Numbered from the stretch's first letter, positions 1-8,281 are shown. The stretch is DNA of 64,000 nucleotides from Desulfovibrio sp. ZJ209 (GCF_011039135.1 NZ_JAAKEJ010000007.1:115707-179706); one strand, 5' to 3'. Notes: generated by a model not told the origin, from the sequence alone. Translations and numbers: made by a program.

Positions 1-574
1 CACGCCAGCCTTTGTGCCCCTGCGGATCGGTGTAGCCGCCGAAGTTGTCATTGTAGGGGCGGGCCCAGAAGGCGGTGATGCCCACCATCTCGTTGACCTG
101 GTAGCTGGCCACGATGCCGGCCACGTCGTCATTGAGGATGGAGTTGCCGGAGGCATAGGCGGGCGTGGTGATGTTCTGGATGCCCATCCGCACCTTGAGG
201 TCGGTCTCGGGGGCCATCCAGTCGATGTAGGCCTGCTTCAGCTCCACGATCTTCTGGTCAGCGCCGAGGGCGCCGCCGGAGGAGTTCTGGCCCCAGAAGG
301 TGTCGCCGATTTCAAAGTACACCGTGCCGGAGAGGGACTCGGAGGCCACGGCGTCCAGTTGCAGGCGCACGCGCTGGCGCGCTTCGAAGTCGTCCTCGCC
401 GTTGCCGAAGCCGGCCTTGCGGTGGCCGTCGTTCTTGCCCATGAAGGTGCCGTTCTGGCCATAGTCGAACGACATGATCCACTGGCCCTTGGCCTTGAAG
501 TCAATGGCGCTGGCACCCGTGGCGGCGCCGAACACCAGGCCGGCCGCCAAAAGAAGCGTGGCGATCTTTTTCAT
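1..574 (-). CDS. Outer-membrane porin, N-terminal part (cut by window edge)
   Basis: Reading from the ATG at 572-574 gives about 191 residues with no stop before the left edge, so the gene is partial. It opens with a typical signal peptide (a Lys pair, then a Leu/Ala/Gly-rich core ending near residue 23 at ASA). The mature part is rich in Gly, Asp and aromatic residues, with alternating patterns expected of outer-membrane beta strands (KGQWIMSFDY, VYFEIGDTFW). It resembles the trimeric porins that are abundant in Desulfovibrio, which let small anions and organic acids cross the outer membrane. It diverges from a small Xre-type regulator, with a good promoter and direct repeats between them. 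The family call rests on composition and resemblance; the C-terminal strands cannot be checked. Confidence 0.8.
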   Translation of the reverse strand, partial: MKKIATLLLAAGLVFGAATGASAIDFKAKGQWIMSFDYGQNGTFMGKNDGHRKAGFGNGEDDFEARQRVRLQLDAVASESLSGTVYFEIGDTFWGQNSSGGALGADQKIVELKQAYIDWMAPETDLKVRMGIQNITTPAYASGNSILNDDVAGIVASYQVNEMVGITAFWARPYNDNFGGYTDPQGHKGWR

Positions 575-680
575 TTCTTCCTTCCTTCCAGAAAAGGTTG
601 CCGAAACCGGGCCGTTCCCCATGCCGTACAAATTTTTGCCCCACCCGGGGCAAGCTGCCGGCGCATTGGCCCGTGCGCAA

Positions 681-709
681 TTACTAGGCTCTAGCCAAGT
701 GGATGTCAA
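681..709 (-). promoter_or_regulatory. Sigma-70 type promoter of the porin gene
   Basis: On the minus strand a perfect TTGACA (704-709) is followed after 17 bases by TAGTAA (681-686), about 110 bases before the porin start codon. This is the strongest promoter match between the two divergent genes. The first of two direct repeats lies exactly in its spacer. Confidence 0.65.
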
Positions 710-732
710 TGTTTTCTAGGCTACATCCAAGT
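684..732. promoter_or_regulatory. Pair of 17-bp direct repeats, candidate operator
   Basis: CTAGGCTCTAGCCAAGT (684-700) and CTAGGCTACATCCAAGT (716-732) share 13 of 17 positions, the difference being a central tetranucleotide. Their starts are 32 bases apart, about three helical turns. An inverted repeat TGGATGT/ACATCCA (700-706 and 723-729) spans the same segment. The first copy covers the spacer of the porin promoter, so binding there would be expected to block it. The neighbouring Xre-type protein is the obvious candidate ligand, which is inference. Confidence 0.5.
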
Positions 733-760
733 AAAAATCTGGTTCAGATGAGGGGGATGT

Positions 761-1006
761 ATGCCTTTTGTCAGTAATCTCGGCGAGTTGATGCGTCAAA
801 AAAATTTGACCTATGAGGAGCTCCAATTCCAGTCCAACGTGGGGCCCGACACCGTGGCCCGCGCCAAAGACGGCCGCATCGCCACCTGCAAGCTGCTCAC
901 GCTGGAAAAGCTGGCCGCCGCGCTGGATGTGGACGTTTCTGACCTGTACAGCTGGGAAAGGGAGGAAATGGAAGCCCCCGGCCCTTCACCCTGCCGCATG
1001 GGCTAG
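761..1006 (+). CDS. Small Xre/Cro-type helix-turn-helix regulator
   Basis: This 81-residue protein consists almost wholly of one helix-turn-helix domain. Residues 5-25 form the first helices (LGELMRQKNLTYEELQ), then comes a recognition segment (GPDTVARAKDGRI), and the tail KLLTLEKLAAALDVDVSDLY is characteristic of Xre/Cro domains. There is no obvious sensor domain. GGGGGAT just upstream serves as ribosome binding site. It is transcribed away from a porin gene, with direct repeats between the two start codons, so a local role controlling the porin or itself is likely. No ligand can be proposed. Confidence 0.75.
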   Translation: MPFVSNLGELMRQKNLTYEELQFQSNVGPDTVARAKDGRIATCKLLTLEKLAAALDVDVSDLYSWEREEMEAPGPSPCRMG

Positions 1007-1083
1007 GGAAGGACCGGGGTGCTCCGGGCCGCGCTCACAGATGCAGCATAACACTGCACCAACCGGAAAGCACGACGCGCTGC

Positions 1084-1917
1084 TCAGTAAAGATTGCTCA
1101 GCACCTCGGCCTCGTCCTCAAGGCCGTAGCAATGCTCGGCCGCGGGGAAGCTGCCTTCGCGCACGGCCTCGGCATAGGCCGTGAACGCCGTACGCATGGC
1201 TTCTCCCACCTCGCCGAAGCGGCGCACGAACTTGGGCGCCACCCGGTCGAACATGCCGAGCATGTCCTGCCAGACGAGTACCTGCCCGTCGCAGTCGGGC
1301 CCTGCGCCGATGCCGATGGTGGGTATCTCAAGCTCGCTCGTGACGCGGGCCGCCAGCGCCGCGGGCACGCACTCGAGCACCAGCGCGAATGCCCCGGCGT
1401 CCTGCACGGCGCGGGCGTCGTCCAGCAGTTTTTGCGCCGCGCCCATGCTCTTGCCCTGCACCTTGTAGCCGCCGAGCGCGTTCACCGATTGCGGCGTCAG
1501 GCCCAGGTGCCCCATGACCGGGATGGAGGCGCGCACAAGCGCGCGGATCTCCGGGGTGAAGTCGGCCCCGCCCTCCAGCTTGACGGCCTGGGCGCCGCCC
1601 TCCTTGACGAGGCGCCCGGCATTGCGCAAGGTCGCCTCCACGCCGCACTGCGAGCTCATGAAGGGCATGTCGCAGACGACGAGCGGCGCGGCCGCCCCGC
1701 GCGCCACGGCAGCGCAGTGGCGCACCATGTCCTCCACGGTGACAGGCAGGGTGTCGGGATAGCCGAGCATCACCATGCCGAGCGAATCGCCCACCAAGAG
1801 GGCGTCGATACCGCTCCGCTCCATGAGCCGGGCGATGGTATAGTCATAGGCCGTGAGCATGGTGAGCTTTTTCTGCCCCTTGGCTTCGCGAAAGCCGGTG
1901 GTGGTCATCTTTTTCAT
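1084..1917 (-). CDS. panB: 3-methyl-2-oxobutanoate hydroxymethyltransferase
   Basis: PanB transfers a hydroxymethyl group from methylene-tetrahydrofolate to ketoisovalerate to give ketopantoate, the first committed step of pantothenate and CoA synthesis in the cytosol. The 277 residues match the usual length. Family landmarks are visible: KLTMLTAYDY and LLVGDSLGMVMLG near the N terminus (metal and substrate site), KLEGG near residue 115, PVMGHLGLTPQ near 135, and TIGIGAGPDCDGQVLVWQDM near 200. GGAGG precedes the ATG. It overlaps the upstream speB by four bases (ATGA), so the two are translationally coupled, although polyamine and pantothenate synthesis share no direct step. Confidence 0.95.
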   Translation of the reverse strand: MKKMTTTGFREAKGQKKLTMLTAYDYTIARLMERSGIDALLVGDSLGMVMLGYPDTLPVTVEDMVRHCAAVARGAAAPLVVCDMPFMSSQCGVEATLRNAGRLVKEGGAQAVKLEGGADFTPEIRALVRASIPVMGHLGLTPQSVNALGGYKVQGKSMGAAQKLLDDARAVQDAGAFALVLECVPAALAARVTSELEIPTIGIGAGPDCDGQVLVWQDMLGMFDRVAPKFVRRFGEVGEAMRTAFTAYAEAVREGSFPAAEHCYGLEDEAEVLSNLY

Positions 1918-2810
1918 TGCGCGTCCTCCCCTTTCGGTTCCGTATCCTTGTGCGCGGCCAGCGCCATGAGCAAATGTGTGAGCCGAGCGGCCGTGTAGTC
2001 CGCATGGTGCAGCCCGGCGATGGGCGCGAGCTCCACCACGTCGAGCCCGATGACCTCATGATCCTTGACGCAGCGCTCGAGGATGAACTCGGTCTCCTTC
2101 CAGGTGAGGCCGCCCGGCGAGGGCGTGCCCGTGGCCGGCATGAGGGCCGGGTCGAGCCCGTCCACATCAAAAGTGATGTAGATGCGCCGCGGGAAGCCCC
2201 CGGGCAGGGGCTGCTCGGGCAGGCCCACCCGCGCGAGAAAATAGGCGTCATAATGGGTGACGCCGTAGCGGCGGCGCACCTCCACCTCCTCGCGGCTCAA
2301 CTCGCGCACGGCGAACTGCACGAGCGGCAGGCCGAGGTCGGCCACGGCCCGGCGCATGACGCTGGCATGTGAAAAGGGGTCGCCCTGGTATTCGTCGCGC
2401 AGGTCGGCGTGCGCGTCGAACTGGACGACGCCGAAAGGCTCGCCGCTCTTCTCGGCCGCGCGGGCCAGCGCGCGCAGGGCGCCGAGGGTGACGGTGTGCT
2501 CGCCCCCGAGGATGACCGGCACGGCCCCGGCCTTGAGCGCCTTGTCCACCGCGTTCTCGACGCGGCCGAGCACGGCCTCGGGATGGCCGGAAACATCCAC
2601 GGGAGGCGCGGTATAAATTCCTGACTCGCCCGGGGCCATGCCGTTTTCGAGCCCCTCGAGCTGCTGCGAGGCGGCAAGGATAGCTGCGGGGGCGCCCGCC
2701 GTGCCGCCGCCGTAGGAGACGCTGCGCTCCAGCGGCACGGGGATGACGTGGAAGGCCGCGGCCTCGGGCGCGGCCGGCGGATATTCGGAAGCGAGGAAGG
2801 CGTCACTCAT
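1914..2810 (-). CDS. speB: Agmatinase (ureohydrolase family)
   Basis: Agmatinase hydrolyses agmatine to putrescine and urea, using two Mn ions. The 298-residue protein carries all the ureohydrolase signatures: GGEHTVTLGA near residue 100, FDAHADLRDEY near 130 and ITFDVDGLDPALMPATGTPS near 210, which contribute the His and Asp metal ligands. AAGGAG sits eight bases before the ATG. It is the first gene of a two-gene unit with panB. Arginase and guanidinobutyrase share the fold. Agmatinase is preferred because of the overall resemblance to bacterial SpeB, but the substrate is not proven by sequence. Confidence 0.88.
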   Translation of the reverse strand: MSDAFLASEYPPAAPEAAAFHVIPVPLERSVSYGGGTAGAPAAILAASQQLEGLENGMAPGESGIYTAPPVDVSGHPEAVLGRVENAVDKALKAGAVPVILGGEHTVTLGALRALARAAEKSGEPFGVVQFDAHADLRDEYQGDPFSHASVMRRAVADLGLPLVQFAVRELSREEVEVRRRYGVTHYDAYFLARVGLPEQPLPGGFPRRIYITFDVDGLDPALMPATGTPSPGGLTWKETEFILERCVKDHEVIGLDVVELAPIAGLHHADYTAARLTHLLMALAAHKDTEPKGEDAQ

Positions 2811-3209
2811 GCGATAACTCCTTGAAGCGGGCCGGAAGCGGCAAAAAGCGGCGCAAGGGATGCGCCCCCGGCATTGTCACCCATACGGGGCGAAACGGCA
2901 ATGGCCGGACGCGGGCGGCAAGGGAAAAATCCCGCATTTCCGGCGCCGGACACCAAAAACGGCCCGCCGGGGATGCGGGCCGTTGATTTTGGAGGAGGCT
3001 GTCAGCAAAAGAAAGGAAGGTACTTTGAATACTGCAACCGCCATGCCAAATGGAAGGATATTGCCAACTTATTGATATTCAATGATATATTTTATGCCGG
3101 GCACGGCAGGGATGTATAAAAAATTTAACATTCCCGCGGCCCGGGCTCCATTTCCGGCCCGGCGGTGTAAAAATTCTTGTCCGTGCCGGGGCGGGGGAGG
3201 GGCGGGCGC
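2811..3209. other. Intergenic region with terminator and A+T-rich stretch
   Basis: No convincing gene lies between speB and the next minus-strand gene. A rho-independent terminator for that gene is at 2955-2984. Bases 3050-3130 are markedly A+T-rich compared with the surroundings. A short open stretch on the plus strand (to 3119) has a continuous reading frame but no ribosome binding site and no recognisable domain, so it is not called. Confidence 0.5.
2955..2984 (-). terminator. Rho-independent terminator
   Basis: AACGGCCCGC (2958-2967) pairs perfectly with GCGGGCCGTT (2975-2984) around a 7-base loop. Read on the minus strand the hairpin ends in GTTTTT, so it should stop transcription coming from the unknown gene at 3210-3767. 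Confidence 0.75.
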
Positions 3210-3767
3210 CTATTGCGGGCCCGCGCCTTCGGCGGCTGCCCGGCCCTGCGCGGCCAGCGCCAGCTTTTCGGCGAGCTCGCGCGCGCCCGGGGTGGCGCGC
3301 CACTGGGCGAAGAGGTTGCGCCAGGCGCCAAATTCCTGGAAGCCCTGGTCGAGCTGGTCCTCGTGCATCGTCAGCCAGGTATGGAAGAGCTGGAGCTGGA
3401 TCTGGAAGGTGGCGCTTTCAAAGACCACCGCGGCCATGTCGCGCGGCATGGTCTTGCCGTCGAGGTGGCCGAGCACGAAGGTGCAGACCGCGCGTCGCGA
3501 GGTCTCGAAATCGACCTCATGGCCGTTCATGCTCTCGGCGAGCGGCAGCAGGTTGGGATAGAGCTCCTTGATGCGGGCCATGCCCTTTTCCGGCACGCGG
3601 ATGACAAGGCGCTCCGCGCTGTCCCCAGCTTTAGCGGCGTCGCCTCCAGCCTTGGCGGGCTCGGGCGGCACTTCCTCGATAAAATAGAAGCGCAGCCAGC
3701 TCTCGAACATCACGGCTTCCAGCGCCTGTTCCACAGCCTCGCGAAATTCCTTCTGCCCCTGCGGCAT
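3210..3767 (-). CDS. Conserved-looking protein of unknown function
   Basis: I do not recognise this 185-residue soluble protein. It has no signal peptide or membrane segment. The N-terminal half contains a short Ala/Gly/Lys-rich linker (about residues 38-50) between two more ordered stretches. The C-terminal half is helical with many aromatic residues (QIQLQLFHTWLTMHEDQLDQGF). Codon use matches the neighbours, GGGGGGA precedes the ATG, and a terminator follows, all of which support a real gene. It is transcribed alone. Confidence 0.65.
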   Translation of the reverse strand: MPQGQKEFREAVEQALEAVMFESWLRFYFIEEVPPEPAKAGGDAAKAGDSAERLVIRVPEKGMARIKELYPNLLPLAESMNGHEVDFETSRRAVCTFVLGHLDGKTMPRDMAAVVFESATFQIQLQLFHTWLTMHEDQLDQGFQEFGAWRNLFAQWRATPGARELAEKLALAAQGRAAAEGAGPQ

Positions 3768-3955
3768 GGCGTCCCCCCTGGGTTTTTCGATGCGGCAGCA
3801 TATGCGCGCCCGGGGCCTGCGTCAACGCGGGGCGGCCGGCTGTACCTTCGCCCGCCCCTGTGGTAGAGGATGACAACGGCTCAGGTTCATGTTGTAACTT
3901 GGCACCGTGGCCGCAGGATTTTTGGAGCTCAGGTATACCATACGGTTGAGGGATC

Positions 3956-4152
3956 TTCCTTCATTCCGTCTGGAGCGAAGCGGAAGACGGGTGCTAGTGC
4001 CGGAAGAATCCTAAAAAATAAGATTTTTTGCTGCTGGCAAGGAAGATAAAAATTTCCGAAGGGAGTGTACTCAGGTACTCGACCGAGGAAATTTTTCTCT
4101 GACGCCGCCAGCAGCAAAAAGGCTGTTTTTGACGGATAATTTCGGCGTTACA
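3956..4152. repeat. Palindromic repeat element, copy 1
   Basis: This element recurs at about 14240-14554. It starts with a small hairpin, CCGTCT/AGACGG (3966-3971 and 3985-3990). A long imperfect palindrome follows, with 40-bp outer arms at 3999-4038 and 4107-4146, an inner stem around AAAAATTTCC/GGAAATTTTT, and a tip near GTACTCAGGTAC (about 4068-4079). The 9-bp segment GCTGCTGGC/GCCAGCAGC is replaced in copy 2 by TGTTCCGAC/GTCGGAACA, so pairing is kept although the sequence changes. It is intergenic, just upstream of the helicase gene. It resembles a non-coding palindromic (REP- or MITE-like) repeat; mobility is unproven. Confidence 0.8.
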
Positions 4153-4206
4153 GGGCAGCACACACCGCCCACTCGCAGGGAAAGCGGAGCCTTTCGGGAA
4201 GCACTG

Positions 4207-6489
4207 ATGATCGACTACGCCCAGGCGCTCAACGAAGCACAGCTCGCGGCCGTCACCGCCGGCGACGGCCCGGTGCTGGTGGTGGCGGGGGCGGGCAGCG
4301 GCAAGACGCGCACCATCGTCTACCGCCTCGCATGGCTCGCCGAGCACGGCGTGAGCCCTGAGTCCATCCTCTTGCTCACCTTCACGCGCAAGGCCGCGCG
4401 CGAGATGCTCCAGCGGGCCGGGGCGCTGCTCGGGCAGGGGCTTTCGGGCGTTGCGGGGGGCACCTTCCACGCCTTCGCCTACGGGGTGCTGCGCCGCTGG
4501 CGCCCGGCATGGCTTACGGGGCGCCCCTTCACCCTCATGGACCAGTCCGACATCACGGCCGCCGTGCGCCAGTGCAAGGCCCGGCTCGACCTCGGCAAGG
4601 GCGACCGCTCCTTCCCCAAGAGCGCGAGCATCGTGGCCTTCCTGAGCAAGGCGCGCAACAAGGAATTGCCGCTTTCCGAGGTGCTCCGGCGCGAGGCCTT
4701 CCACCTCGAGCCCTATGCGGAGCAGCTCGGGAAGCTGGGCGAAGCCTACGCCGCCTACAAGCGCGAAAACGGGCTTCTGGATTACGACGACCTGCTCTTC
4801 GAGCTGGAGGCCCTGCTGCGTGAGAATCCCGAGGCCGCGGCGGCGCTCAGGGCGCGCTTCCGGCACATCCTCGTGGACGAGTACCAGGATACCAATCTCG
4901 TGCAGGCGCGCATCGTGCGCTTGCTGGCCGGGCCAGTTGATGAGGGCGGCACGGGCGGCGAGGGTGGCCACGGCGCGCCCGCGCTGTGCAATGTCATGGC
5001 CGTGGGCGACGAGGCGCAATCCATCTACGCCTTCCGCGGCGCCAATGTGCGCAATATCCTAGACTTTCCCAAGCTCTTTCCCGGCGCGCGCGTGCTGCCC
5101 CTCGAGGAGAATTACCGCTCCACGAAGCACGTGCTCGACGTGGCCAACAGCCTGCTCGAGCACGCGGCGGAATCGTTCAACAAGCACCTCTACACGAAGA
5201 AGGAGGGCGGCGAGCCAGTGCGGCTCGTGACGCCCCTGAGCGACGAGACGCAGGCCGCCCTCGTGACGCGGCGCATCGCCGAATTGCTGGAAGTCTACGC
5301 CCCGCACGAGATCGCGGTGCTCTTCCGCGCCGGGCGGCACTCCTTCGCGCTGGAGGCGGCGCTCAAGCGCGCGGGCATCGCCTTCCGCAAATACGGCGGC
5401 CTGCGCTTTGCGGAGTTCGCCCATAACAAGGATGTGGTCGCCTTCGCGCGGCTCGCGCTCAACCCGCTCGACCTGCCCTCGTTTTCGCGCATCGCGGCCA
5501 TGCACAAGGGCGTGGGGCCCAAGACGGTGGAAAGGCTGTATGCGGCCCTGCGCACCGGCGATGCGGCCGCGCAGGCCAAGGCCTTCGCCCGCTACCCGGA
5601 GCTCGCGGACGACCTGCGCTTTGTGGAGAGCCTGCGCGAGGCCTCGCCCGCGCCCGTGGATTTTTTCGAGCAGGTCATCGACCGCTACCGCCCGCGCCTT
5701 GAGAGCCGCTATCCCGATGACTGGCCGCAGCGCCAGAAAGACCTGGAGGAGATCCTCCAGATCGCGGCCAATTATACCGACCTTGACCTCTTCGTGGCCG
5801 AGCAGGCCCTGGAATCGCCGGAGGAGGAGGCCGCGGCGGACGACGGCGACGGCAAGGTCACGCTTTCCACCATCCATTCGGCCAAGGGGCTGGAGTGGAG
5901 CGCCGTGCTCGTCATCGACCTCGTGGAGGACCGCTTCCCCTCGCGCCACGCCCTCACGCGGCCCGAGGATTTCGAGGAGGAGCGGCGCCTCATGTACGTG
6001 GCCTGCACGCGCGCCCGCAAGCAGCTGGAGCTCTACGCGCCCGCCACCATCTACAGCCGCTCGGAGCGCGGCGCCGTGCACGCCGCGCAAAGCCCCTTTG
6101 TGCGCGAGCTCGGCCCCGGGCTCGCCGAGGAATGGACGGAGGGCTTTGGCGGCCGCCTCTGCCGCCGGCGCGAGGGTGGGCTGCGCCGGCCGGTGCCCAC
6201 ATTCCCGGCCGCGAACGCGGGGGATGACGCTGGCGAGGATTGCCAGCTCCCCCCCGACGAATGGCCCGAGACAGCCGGGCTCACGGGTATCAGCGCGGCG
6301 CACGGCCCGGCGCCCGGGGAGACCGGCGCGCCGGAAAGCACGGCGGATGGCCCGCTCTGCCACTGCCGGCACCGCATCTTCGGGCGCGGCAAGATCGTGC
6401 GCCGCATCCCGCCGGACAAGGCACAGGTGAATTTTCCCGGTTTTGGCCTCAAGGTCATCCTGACGGACTATCTCCTCATGGAGGATTGA
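4207..6489 (+). CDS. UvrD/Rep/PcrA-type DNA helicase
   Basis: A superfamily 1A 3'-5' helicase of 760 residues. Visible motifs are Walker A GAGSGKT (28-34), motif Ia LTFTRKAA, Walker B ILVDEYQDTN (about 220-230), motif III AVGDEAQSIYAFRGA (about 263), motif V STIHSAKGLEW (about 553) and motif VI RRLMYVACTRAR (about 592). The C-terminal stretch HRIFGRGKIVRRIP resembles the small beta domain of PcrA/UvrD that contacts RNA polymerase. The chosen ATG has a GGGAAG site. An upstream in-frame ATG at 4129 lies inside the repeat element and is unlikely. Expected role: unwinding in excision or mismatch repair, or at stalled forks. UvrD and Rep-like paralogues cannot be told apart here. Confidence 0.92.
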   Translation: MIDYAQALNEAQLAAVTAGDGPVLVVAGAGSGKTRTIVYRLAWLAEHGVSPESILLLTFTRKAAREMLQRAGALLGQGLSGVAGGTFHAFAYGVLRRWRPAWLTGRPFTLMDQSDITAAVRQCKARLDLGKGDRSFPKSASIVAFLSKARNKELPLSEVLRREAFHLEPYAEQLGKLGEAYAAYKRENGLLDYDDLLFELEALLRENPEAAAALRARFRHILVDEYQDTNLVQARIVRLLAGPVDEGGTGGEGGHGAPALCNVMAVGDEAQSIYAFRGANVRNILDFPKLFPGARVLPLEENYRSTKHVLDVANSLLEHAAESFNKHLYTKKEGGEPVRLVTPLSDETQAALVTRRIAELLEVYAPHEIAVLFRAGRHSFALEAALKRAGIAFRKYGGLRFAEFAHNKDVVAFARLALNPLDLPSFSRIAAMHKGVGPKTVERLYAALRTGDAAAQAKAFARYPELADDLRFVESLREASPAPVDFFEQVIDRYRPRLESRYPDDWPQRQKDLEEILQIAANYTDLDLFVAEQALESPEEEAAADDGDGKVTLSTIHSAKGLEWSAVLVIDLVEDRFPSRHALTRPEDFEEERRLMYVACTRARKQLELYAPATIYSRSERGAVHAAQSPFVRELGPGLAEEWTEGFGGRLCRRREGGLRRPVPTFPAANAGDDAGEDCQLPPDEWPETAGLTGISAAHGPAPGETGAPESTADGPLCHCRHRIFGRGKIVRRIPPDKAQVNFPGFGLKVILTDYLLMED

Positions 6490-6490
6490 A

Positions 6491-7540
6491 ATGCTGTCCG
6501 CGCCAGCGCCGTCCGTGCCTTCGGAGGACGGCATCCTCGGCCTGCTCGGCCGCCACTTCCCCAACACGCATCCCTCGCTCCTGCTCGGCCGCGGCGACGA
6601 CTGCGCCGTGCTGCGCGCCGAGCGGCCGCTCTGCGTGAGCAGCGACCTTTTTCTGGAGGATGTGCACTTCCGCCGCTCCTATTTCACCCCGCAGGAGCTG
6701 GGCCACAAGGCGCTGGCCGTCAATGTGAGCGACCTCGCCGGCTGTGGCGCGCGGCCGCTGGCCTTCACGCTTTGCCTCGGCCTCCCCCCATGGGCCGGCA
6801 TGGCCTGGCTGGACGCCTTTTTTGGGGGCATGGCCACTCTTGCGCGCGAGCAGCGCATGGCGCTGGCCGGGGGCGACCTCTCGCGCAGCAAGGACTTGCA
6901 TATCTCGGTGACTGTGTGGGGCGAGAGCGCCAACGGCACGCAGATGGATGCCTTTCTCTCCCGCGGGGGGAGCATCCCCGGCGACGCGCTCTTCGTGGTG
7001 GGGCCGCTCGGGCTCGCGCGCGTGGGCCTCGCCGTGCTGGAAGCGCGCGGCCGCGCCGCCCTGGAAGACTGGCCGGCAGCCTGCGCCGCGCATTTGCGGC
7101 CCGAGCCGCAGGCGGGCGCGGGCCTCATGCTCGCCCGCGCGGGGAGCAATGCCCGGCCGCCCGCGCTCATGGACCTTTCGGATGGCATTTTGCGCGACCT
7201 GCCGCGCCTGCTCGGCCTCTCGGGCGAGCTCGGGCTGCACGGCAATGCCCTGGGCGCGGAGCTCGTGCTGCCGCAGCGCCTGTTGCATGCGGAAGTGCTG
7301 CGCCATGCCGCAGAAACCGGCAAAAACCCTGTGCACGAGGCCCTGCTCGGCGGGGAGGACTACGCCCTGCTCGGCGCCTGCGCGCCCGACATGCTGCCCG
7401 CCCTGCATGCGGCCATCCCGGGCTTCATGGCCATCGGCACGGTTACGGACGGCGGCGGCCTCACCTGCAACGGCGAGTCCCTGGCCGGGCTGCACGGATT
7501 TGACCATTTCGAGAGTGCCGGAGAAGGAGCGGGGCAATGA
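6491..7540 (+). CDS. thiL: Thiamine-phosphate kinase
   Basis: ThiL phosphorylates thiamine monophosphate to the active cofactor thiamine diphosphate, using ATP, in the cytosol. The 349-residue protein shows the expected pattern: a helix with DGILGLLG near the N terminus, GDDCAV at 35-40 (metal-binding), VNVSDLAGCGARP near 78-90, AGGDLSRS near 125 and MDLSDGIL near 230. It starts one base after the helicase stop codon and overlaps the next gene by four bases, so the three genes form a tight operon. No other thiamine gene and no recognisable TPP riboswitch is nearby. Confidence 0.93.
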   Translation: MLSAPAPSVPSEDGILGLLGRHFPNTHPSLLLGRGDDCAVLRAERPLCVSSDLFLEDVHFRRSYFTPQELGHKALAVNVSDLAGCGARPLAFTLCLGLPPWAGMAWLDAFFGGMATLAREQRMALAGGDLSRSKDLHISVTVWGESANGTQMDAFLSRGGSIPGDALFVVGPLGLARVGLAVLEARGRAALEDWPAACAAHLRPEPQAGAGLMLARAGSNARPPALMDLSDGILRDLPRLLGLSGELGLHGNALGAELVLPQRLLHAEVLRHAAETGKNPVHEALLGGEDYALLGACAPDMLPALHAAIPGFMAIGTVTDGGGLTCNGESLAGLHGFDHFESAGEGAGQ

Positions 7541-8220
7541 AGAACGAGGAGAATGTGGAGGGCGCGGCGGCCGCTATGCCCGCGCCGGAGCTCGTGTGCC
7601 GCGCGGTTGAGGAGCTTCGCGCCGTGTGCCGCGACGCCTGGCGGGAGGGCCTGCTCTCCGGCTGCAACGGCAACGCCAGCCTGCGGCTGGAGGCATCCGA
7701 CGCTTGCGCGGGGCTGCTCTGCATGACGCGCACGGGCGCGGCCAAGGGGCGCCTTACGCCAGCGGACATGTGCCTGCTGGATGCGGCCACGGGCGCATGC
7801 CTCGCCAACGGGCCGGCCTCCTCGGAGGCGGCGGTGCATCTGGCGCTCTACGCCTCGCAGGCCCGGTGCGGGGCCGTGCTGCACACGCATCCCCGCCGGC
7901 TGCTCGCCCTCTCCCTCGTCTTGCGGGCGCGGGGCGAGGGCGCCGCGGGGCTGTTGCGGCTGCCGCTTTTCGAGGCCGATGTCTGGCGCGCAAGGCTGGC
8001 CGTGGCGGCGGCGCTCGCGCCCGGCACGCGGGAACTGGCGGACGAAGTGGCGAGAGCCGCGGCCACCTTGCCGGAAACGGCCGTGAACGCTGCCGGCGGC
8101 GCGGTGTGGATGGAGGGCCACGGCCTCTGCGCCTTTGCGCCGAGCCTCGGGGCCGCCCTCACCATGAGCGAGGAGCTGGAACACCTGGCGGCCGTGCAGC
8201 TTTTGACGCTGGGGGCGTGA
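7537..8220 (+). CDS. Class II aldolase/adducin-family protein
   Basis: A 227-residue protein of the family containing fuculose-phosphate aldolase, ribulose-phosphate epimerase and methylthioribulose-1-phosphate dehydratase. Visible signatures are SGCNGNASLRL (about 46-56, phosphate binding), TRTGAAKGRLTPADM (about 67), SSEAAVHLALYASQARCGAVLHTHPRRLL with the HTH zinc ligands (about 88-115), and VWMEGHGLCAFAPSL late in the sequence. The third His ligand probably lies in EGHG. The substrate cannot be read from sequence. The ATG overlaps the thiL stop. A strong hairpin follows the stop codon. Confidence 0.82.
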   Translation: MKNEENVEGAAAAMPAPELVCRAVEELRAVCRDAWREGLLSGCNGNASLRLEASDACAGLLCMTRTGAAKGRLTPADMCLLDAATGACLANGPASSEAAVHLALYASQARCGAVLHTHPRRLLALSLVLRARGEGAAGLLRLPLFEADVWRARLAVAAALAPGTRELADEVARAAATLPETAVNAAGGAVWMEGHGLCAFAPSLGAALTMSEELEHLAAVQLLTLGA

Positions 8221-8221
8221 A

Positions 8222-8265
8222 CCGCAAGGCCGCTACTGCCCCGGCGGGGCGGAACGGCCTTGCGG
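8222..8265. terminator. Strong hairpin between convergent genes
   Basis: CCGCAAGGCCG (8222-8232) pairs perfectly with CGGCCTTGCGG (8255-8265), with a further CCCC/GGGG stem inside the loop. It lies between a plus-strand and a minus-strand gene. It lacks a T-run on either side, so it may stop transcription inefficiently or protect mRNA ends. Confidence 0.45.
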
Positions 8266-8281
8266 CAGGCGCGAGCTCGCC

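Noticed and set aside
2874..3119. Short plus-strand frame of 81 codons in the gap after speB
   Set aside because: It runs through the terminator hairpin and has neither a ribosome site nor a recognisable domain, although its last 40 codons are less biased than usual shadow frames.
3994..5019. Minus-strand frame through the repeat element into the helicase
   Set aside because: It is antisense to the helicase over most of its length. The shared peptide with the second repeat copy (KKSYFLGFFR) comes from the palindromic DNA, whose changes follow pairing rather than codons.
6491..7540. TPP riboswitch ahead of thiL
   Set aside because: thiL begins one base after the helicase gene, so there is no leader, and no THI-box-like sequence was seen upstream of the helicase.
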